The notes beneath the pieces are model-generated. The model worked only from the letters and a program-made list of their open reading frames with translations. It was not told where the DNA came from and made no database searches. DNA of 64,000 nucleotides. Source: Limnohabitans planktonicus II-D5. Its GTDB lineage: Bacteria; Pseudomonadota; Gammaproteobacteria; Burkholderiales; Burkholderiaceae_C. The DNA lies in assembly GCF_001270065.2 (NCBI RefSeq), contig NZ_LFYT02000006.1, positions 1-64,000 of the forward strand, in the 5' to 3' direction. A program made the translations under genes and the position numbers. This document shows positions 61,089 to 64,000 of this stretch, piece after piece (the stretch's first letter is position 1; every line of letters begins with the position of its first letter).

Positions 61089-61535
61089 TTATTCGATGAT
61101 GAACAAGGGCTGGCCGTATTCGGTCGCTTGACCGTTTTCGCACAGGATTTTGGAAACAGTACCCGACTTGTCAGAGACGATTTCATTGAGGATCTTCATC
61201 GCTTCAATGATGCACAAGGTGTCACCTTCCTTGACGACCGAGCCAATCTGAACGAAGGGCGCAGCACCTGGACTGGATGAACGGTAAAAAGTGCCCACCA
61301 TGGGGGATTTGACAGCATGGCCTGCAGGAGCCGCCACCGGGACTTCTGCAACAGGTGCCGCAGCGACGGGGACTGCCGCTGCGGCAGGCGCTGCCACTTG
61401 CTGCATGATCACGGGCGCAGCAACGCCCATGCTCTTGACAATGCGCACCTTGCCTTCAGCTTCGGTGATCTCCAGTTCGGAGACGTTTGAGTCAGATACC
61501 AAGTCGATCAGGGTTTTGAGTTTGCGCAAGTCCAT
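61089..61535 (-). CDS. accB: Biotin carboxyl carrier protein of acetyl-CoA carboxylase
   Basis: This 148-residue protein has an N-terminal [20 protein letters not shown], an Ala/Pro-rich linker (residues ~50-70), and the biotinyl domain with the biotin-attachment Lys in EAMKILNEI. Start ATG 61535 has GGAGG just upstream. It carries carboxybiotin between AccC and AccAD. The 159-base AT-rich gap 61536-61694 upstream should hold the accBC promoter. Confidence 0.96.
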   Translation of the reverse strand: MDLRKLKTLIDLVSDSNVSELEITEAEGKVRIVKSMGVAAPVIMQQVAAPAAAAVPVAAAPVAEVPVAAPAGHAVKSPMVGTFYRSSSPGAAPFVQIGSVVKEGDTLCIIEAMKILNEIVSDKSGTVSKILCENGQATEYGQPLFIIE

Positions 61536-61694
61536 AGGTCCTCCATTGCGTAATCCAACGTAATGGATTGAATTTACACCAATTTTCACTAAAAATCCGC
61601 TAAACCGACGTTATCTTGAAGTAAAAATTTAATTTTAAAATCAAATTCAATAAATAGCCAAATCAAAAAGCGCAAGCTGTCACTTCTCACGGAT

Positions 61695-62246
61695 TCAGGT
61701 TCGATTTGCGTGCCACTTGAGCAAGTCATTTGGCGTGAGTTGGCCCAGCTTCTGCAGCCAAATGGTGCCATCTTCTTTAAAAAACACACTAAATGGCAAA
61801 CCACCAGCACTGTTTCCCAATGCTTTGGCTAACTCAGTGCCCTGCAAACCTGCGAGTCCGACCGGAAAACCCAGAGGCTGGCGAGCCAGAAAACGTTTGA
61901 CGGCACTGGGTTGATCAATGGCCAATGCCAGAACTTGAAAGCCGTTGGCATGCTGTTCACGCCAAAAGGCATCAATCAGGGGTAATTCTTCGACGCACGG
62001 GGGGCACCATGTCGCCCAAAAGTTCACCAACAGCGGTTTGCCGCGAAAAGCGGCCATGTCCAGCACCTCTCCCGAAACGGTTTCAAACTTTTGAGACCAA
62101 AGAGCTTGCTCTGCACCGGGTGCTTGCGCGCCCGGTTGCAAACGCCACCAAGACAAGGCCGCTCCACCGGCAGCCGCCAAGGCACCGGCCCCAAAAATCC
62201 AGCGCCGCCTGGAACGCGTTTGCAGTTGTTCTGTCATGGGTGCCAT
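61695..62246 (-). CDS. TlpA-family thiol-disulfide oxidoreductase
   Basis: The 183-residue thioredoxin-fold protein has the redox motif NFWATWCPPCVEELP near residue 80 and the cis-Pro block GGLPFSVFF. The N-terminus (RSRRRWIFGAGALAAAGGAAL) is a twin-arginine-like signal or signal anchor, placing it in the periplasm. It would reduce or oxidise disulfides of envelope or cytochrome proteins. The first ATG could also be 62237. It follows the downstream-lying hypothetical gene by 6 bases, so the two may be co-transcribed. Confidence 0.88.
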   Translation of the reverse strand: MAPMTEQLQTRSRRRWIFGAGALAAAGGAALSWWRLQPGAQAPGAEQALWSQKFETVSGEVLDMAAFRGKPLLVNFWATWCPPCVEELPLIDAFWREQHANGFQVLALAIDQPSAVKRFLARQPLGFPVGLAGLQGTELAKALGNSAGGLPFSVFFKEDGTIWLQKLGQLTPNDLLKWHANRT

Positions 62247-62252
62247 TGTGAT

Positions 62253-62837
62253 TCAAGCTGCCAACAAGCGTTCCAGCGCCTGCAAATCGCCCCGGGGAGA
62301 GCGGCCTTGTGAATCGGGCAACAAGGCCCCGCGCAAGTCATCGAGGTCATAAATGCGCAAGTGCACGCCAACGTCTTCTCCCAAGGCCTCACAAAAACTG
62401 TGCACGCTCAGCACATCCACGTCATCGCCGTGCAGACCGCGCACCGTTTGGACCTCATACCGCTGGTTCTGGTTGATCAAAGCGATTTCGGCTGATTTGG
62501 TGTCATCACAAAACAAAGCCAAATCCACGTCCGACAGCCGCGTGGCCCAGCCTTGCCAGACGGCACCGCCCAAATGCGGCCGAAATGCCGCCAGCCGCTG
62601 CATCCAGACCCGCGCCAATTCACGCAGGGCCCTCAATTCAGCGGGCTGGGTATCGGCACAAAACAGGGCAATGTAGTCAAGTACCTCGCGCTCAACAAGT
62701 TCATTGGACGGCAAGGCAGTGCGCCCCGGCAAGCCCAGCTCTTTCAGGGCGCGGTGCTTGGCAGGGCCAAAAGCCAACCCCTCTTCCACCACGCAGCGCG
62801 CTGCCGTGGCGGCAATTTCAATTGCGACATCGTTCAT
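62253..62837 (-). CDS. Conserved protein with nucleotidyltransferase-like motif, function unknown
   Basis: This 194-residue protein has a helical N-terminal half and GWATRLSDVDLALFCDDTKSA near residue 105. The spaced G-x-x-T-R-x-S-D-V-D-L resembles the GS...DxD region of nucleotidyltransferase folds, but the family is not otherwise recognised. It is divergent from mpl and upstream of the TlpA-like gene. ATG 62837 is chosen because the upstream extension overlaps the mpl promoter. Confidence 0.7.
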   Translation of the reverse strand: MNDVAIEIAATAARCVVEEGLAFGPAKHRALKELGLPGRTALPSNELVEREVLDYIALFCADTQPAELRALRELARVWMQRLAAFRPHLGGAVWQGWATRLSDVDLALFCDDTKSAEIALINQNQRYEVQTVRGLHGDDVDVLSVHSFCEALGEDVGVHLRIYDLDDLRGALLPDSQGRSPRGDLQALERLLAA

Positions 62838-62898
62838 GAGCGCCGATTCTGCCTGTGCACGCCTGGCTCGCCCGGTTTCGGAGCCTAAAATCCCCCGC

Positions 62899-64000
62899 AT
62901 GCATATTCATATTCTGGGCATTTGTGGGACCTTCATGGGTGGTTTGGCAGCACTGGCACGCGAAGCCGGCCACCGGGTCACCGGTTGTGACGCCGGGGTC
63001 TACCCGCCCATGAGTGAGCAACTGCGGGCCTTGGGCATCGACTTGATCGAAGGTTTTGGTGCAGACCAAATGGCACTGAAACCCGATCTGTATGTGATTG
63101 GCAATGTGGTCAGCCGTGCCCGCTTGCCCGACGGCATGCCGAAATTTCCGCTGATGGAAGCCATTCTCGAAGCCGGAGCGCCCTACACCAGCGGCCCGCA
63201 GTGGCTGTCCGAGCATGTGCTGCAAGGCCGTCATGTGCTGGCGGTGGCCGGCACGCATGGCAAGACCACCACCACCTCCATGCTGAGCTGGGTGCTTGAA
63301 CACGCCGGTTTGGAGCCTGGCTTTCTGGTGGGCGGTGTCCCCCTGAACTTTGGCGTCTCGGCTCGCCTGGGGGGTGGCCGCTATTTTGTGATCGAAGCCG
63401 ACGAATACGACACCGCCTTCTTCGACAAGCGCAGCAAGTTCGTTCATTACCGGCCGCGTACGGCAATCCTGAACAACCTGGAATTCGACCACGCTGACAT
63501 TTTTGACAACCTGGCCGCCATCGAGCGGCAATTCCATCACCTGGTGCGCACCATCCCCGGCTCGGGCCGCGTGGTGGTCAATGGCCTGGAAGAAAGCCTG
63601 ACCCGAGTGCTGGCACAAGGCTGCTGGAGCGACGTGCGCACCTTCGGCTCGACCGTGAGTGACTTTGTGGCCGAGGGCGATCCGTCCAGCTTCCAGGTCC
63701 GTCAGGCGGGCCACACCGTGGCTCAGGTGCAGTGGACACTGGGCGGCGTGCACAACCAGCTCAACGCCCTGGCCGCCATCGCCGCATCTGAACACATCGG
63801 GGTCAGCCCGAATGTGGCTGCACAAGCCCTGTCCAGCTTTGAAAACGTCAAACGGCGCATGGAAGTGCGCGGCACCGTGAACGGCATCACCGTGTATGAC
63901 GACTTTGCGCACCACCCCACCGCCATCCGCACCACCATCAACGGACTGCGCCGCCAGATAGGCCCCCATGCGCGCATCCTGGCCATTTTTGAGCCGCGCA
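62899..64000 (+). CDS. mpl: UDP-N-acetylmuramate:L-alanyl-gamma-D-glutamyl-meso-diaminopimelate ligase, 3' end cut by the window
   Basis: The 367 visible codons begin IHILGICGTFMGGLAALARE (Mur ligase N-terminus). The ATP loop is VLAVAGTHGKTTTTSML near residue 113 and the Mpl-type block is YFVIEADEYDTAFFDKRSKF, then NLEFDHADIF. VYDDFAHHPTAI is near the window edge. It reattaches recycled murein tripeptide to UDP-MurNAc, working after AmpD in peptidoglycan recycling. The C-terminal domain lies beyond base 64000. Confidence 0.95.
   Translation, partial: MHIHILGICGTFMGGLAALAREAGHRVTGCDAGVYPPMSEQLRALGIDLIEGFGADQMALKPDLYVIGNVVSRARLPDGMPKFPLMEAILEAGAPYTSGPQWLSEHVLQGRHVLAVAGTHGKTTTTSMLSWVLEHAGLEPGFLVGGVPLNFGVSARLGGGRYFVIEADEYDTAFFDKRSKFVHYRPRTAILNNLEFDHADIFDNLAAIERQFHHLVRTIPGSGRVVVNGLEESLTRVLAQGCWSDVRTFGSTVSDFVAEGDPSSFQVRQAGHTVAQVQWTLGGVHNQLNALAAIAASEHIGVSPNVAAQALSSFENVKRRMEVRGTVNGITVYDDFAHHPTAIRTTINGLRRQIGPHARILAIFEPR

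Overview
The window looks like a chromosome segment of a betaproteobacterium, most likely Burkholderiales/Comamonadaceae. The call rests on gene content and neighbourhood (LolC-LolD-TatD, RpfE-RecJ, Ffh/YpjD/PP0621-type/AmpD/NrdAB, AccB-AccC-PrmA-DUF3426, orphan TctBA, a Lys/Ala-rich H1-like protein) and on the high GC of the core genes. No rRNA or tRNA gene was recognised.

Layout. 1-12 kb (minus strand): a surface-polysaccharide operon that starts with an RfaH/NusG-like antiterminator and UppS, continues with RmlA, RmlC, Wzz, Wzx and a GT2 glycosyltransferase, and ends in an O-antigen polymerase cut by an ISL3-type element. Between RmlA and RmlC sit at least four accessory cassettes (AAA/DUF4143 ATPase, wHTH-nucleotidyltransferase + HEPN, MNT + AlbA_2, MNT + HEPN). 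Two short copies of the rmlC 5' end are left between them. 12-20 kb: H-NS-like protein, TctBA, then an overlapping operon lolC-lolD-tatD-DNA glycosylase-spermidine-synthase-like. 20-29 kb: NhaA, acid phosphatase, a chimeric pseudogene (metY tail on broken yebC), haloacetate dehalogenase, EamA transporter, MetY, CoA-binding protein, MFS. 29-39 kb: DUF2076, RpfE, RecJ, GcdH with a divergent LysR, acyl-CoA synthetase, DUF2889. 39-43.5 kb: UPF0175/DUF3368 module and a decayed Rhs toxin locus with an intact putative immunity gene. 43.5-49 kb: MiaB, gamma-glutamylcyclotransferase-like, and a Rieske oxygenase/glutamine-synthetase-like/[2Fe-2S] ferredoxin operon. 49-64 kb: Ffh, YpjD-like, AmpD, NrdAB behind a textbook NrdR box pair, H1-like protein, DUF3426, PrmA, AccCB, TlpA-like and Mpl.

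The most striking non-coding signal is a family of GTAG-headed palindromes. Three subtypes share the lower stem GTCGG/CCGAC and a bulged pyrimidine, but differ by compensatory changes in a 4-bp upper stem. This is the architecture of REP elements moved by RAYT transposases, although no RAYT gene lies here. The palindromes occur as inverted pairs and have expanded into two tandem arrays (nine ~119-bp units at 32.4-33.5 kb; ten 121-bp units at 35.7-36.9 kb). The arrays lie in opposite orientation on either side of gcdH-lysR and have exchanged spacers. A third, looser array lies at 48.9-49.4 kb. All three sit between converging genes. The same hairpins also lie inside a 168-bp element with terminal inverted repeats, present twice.
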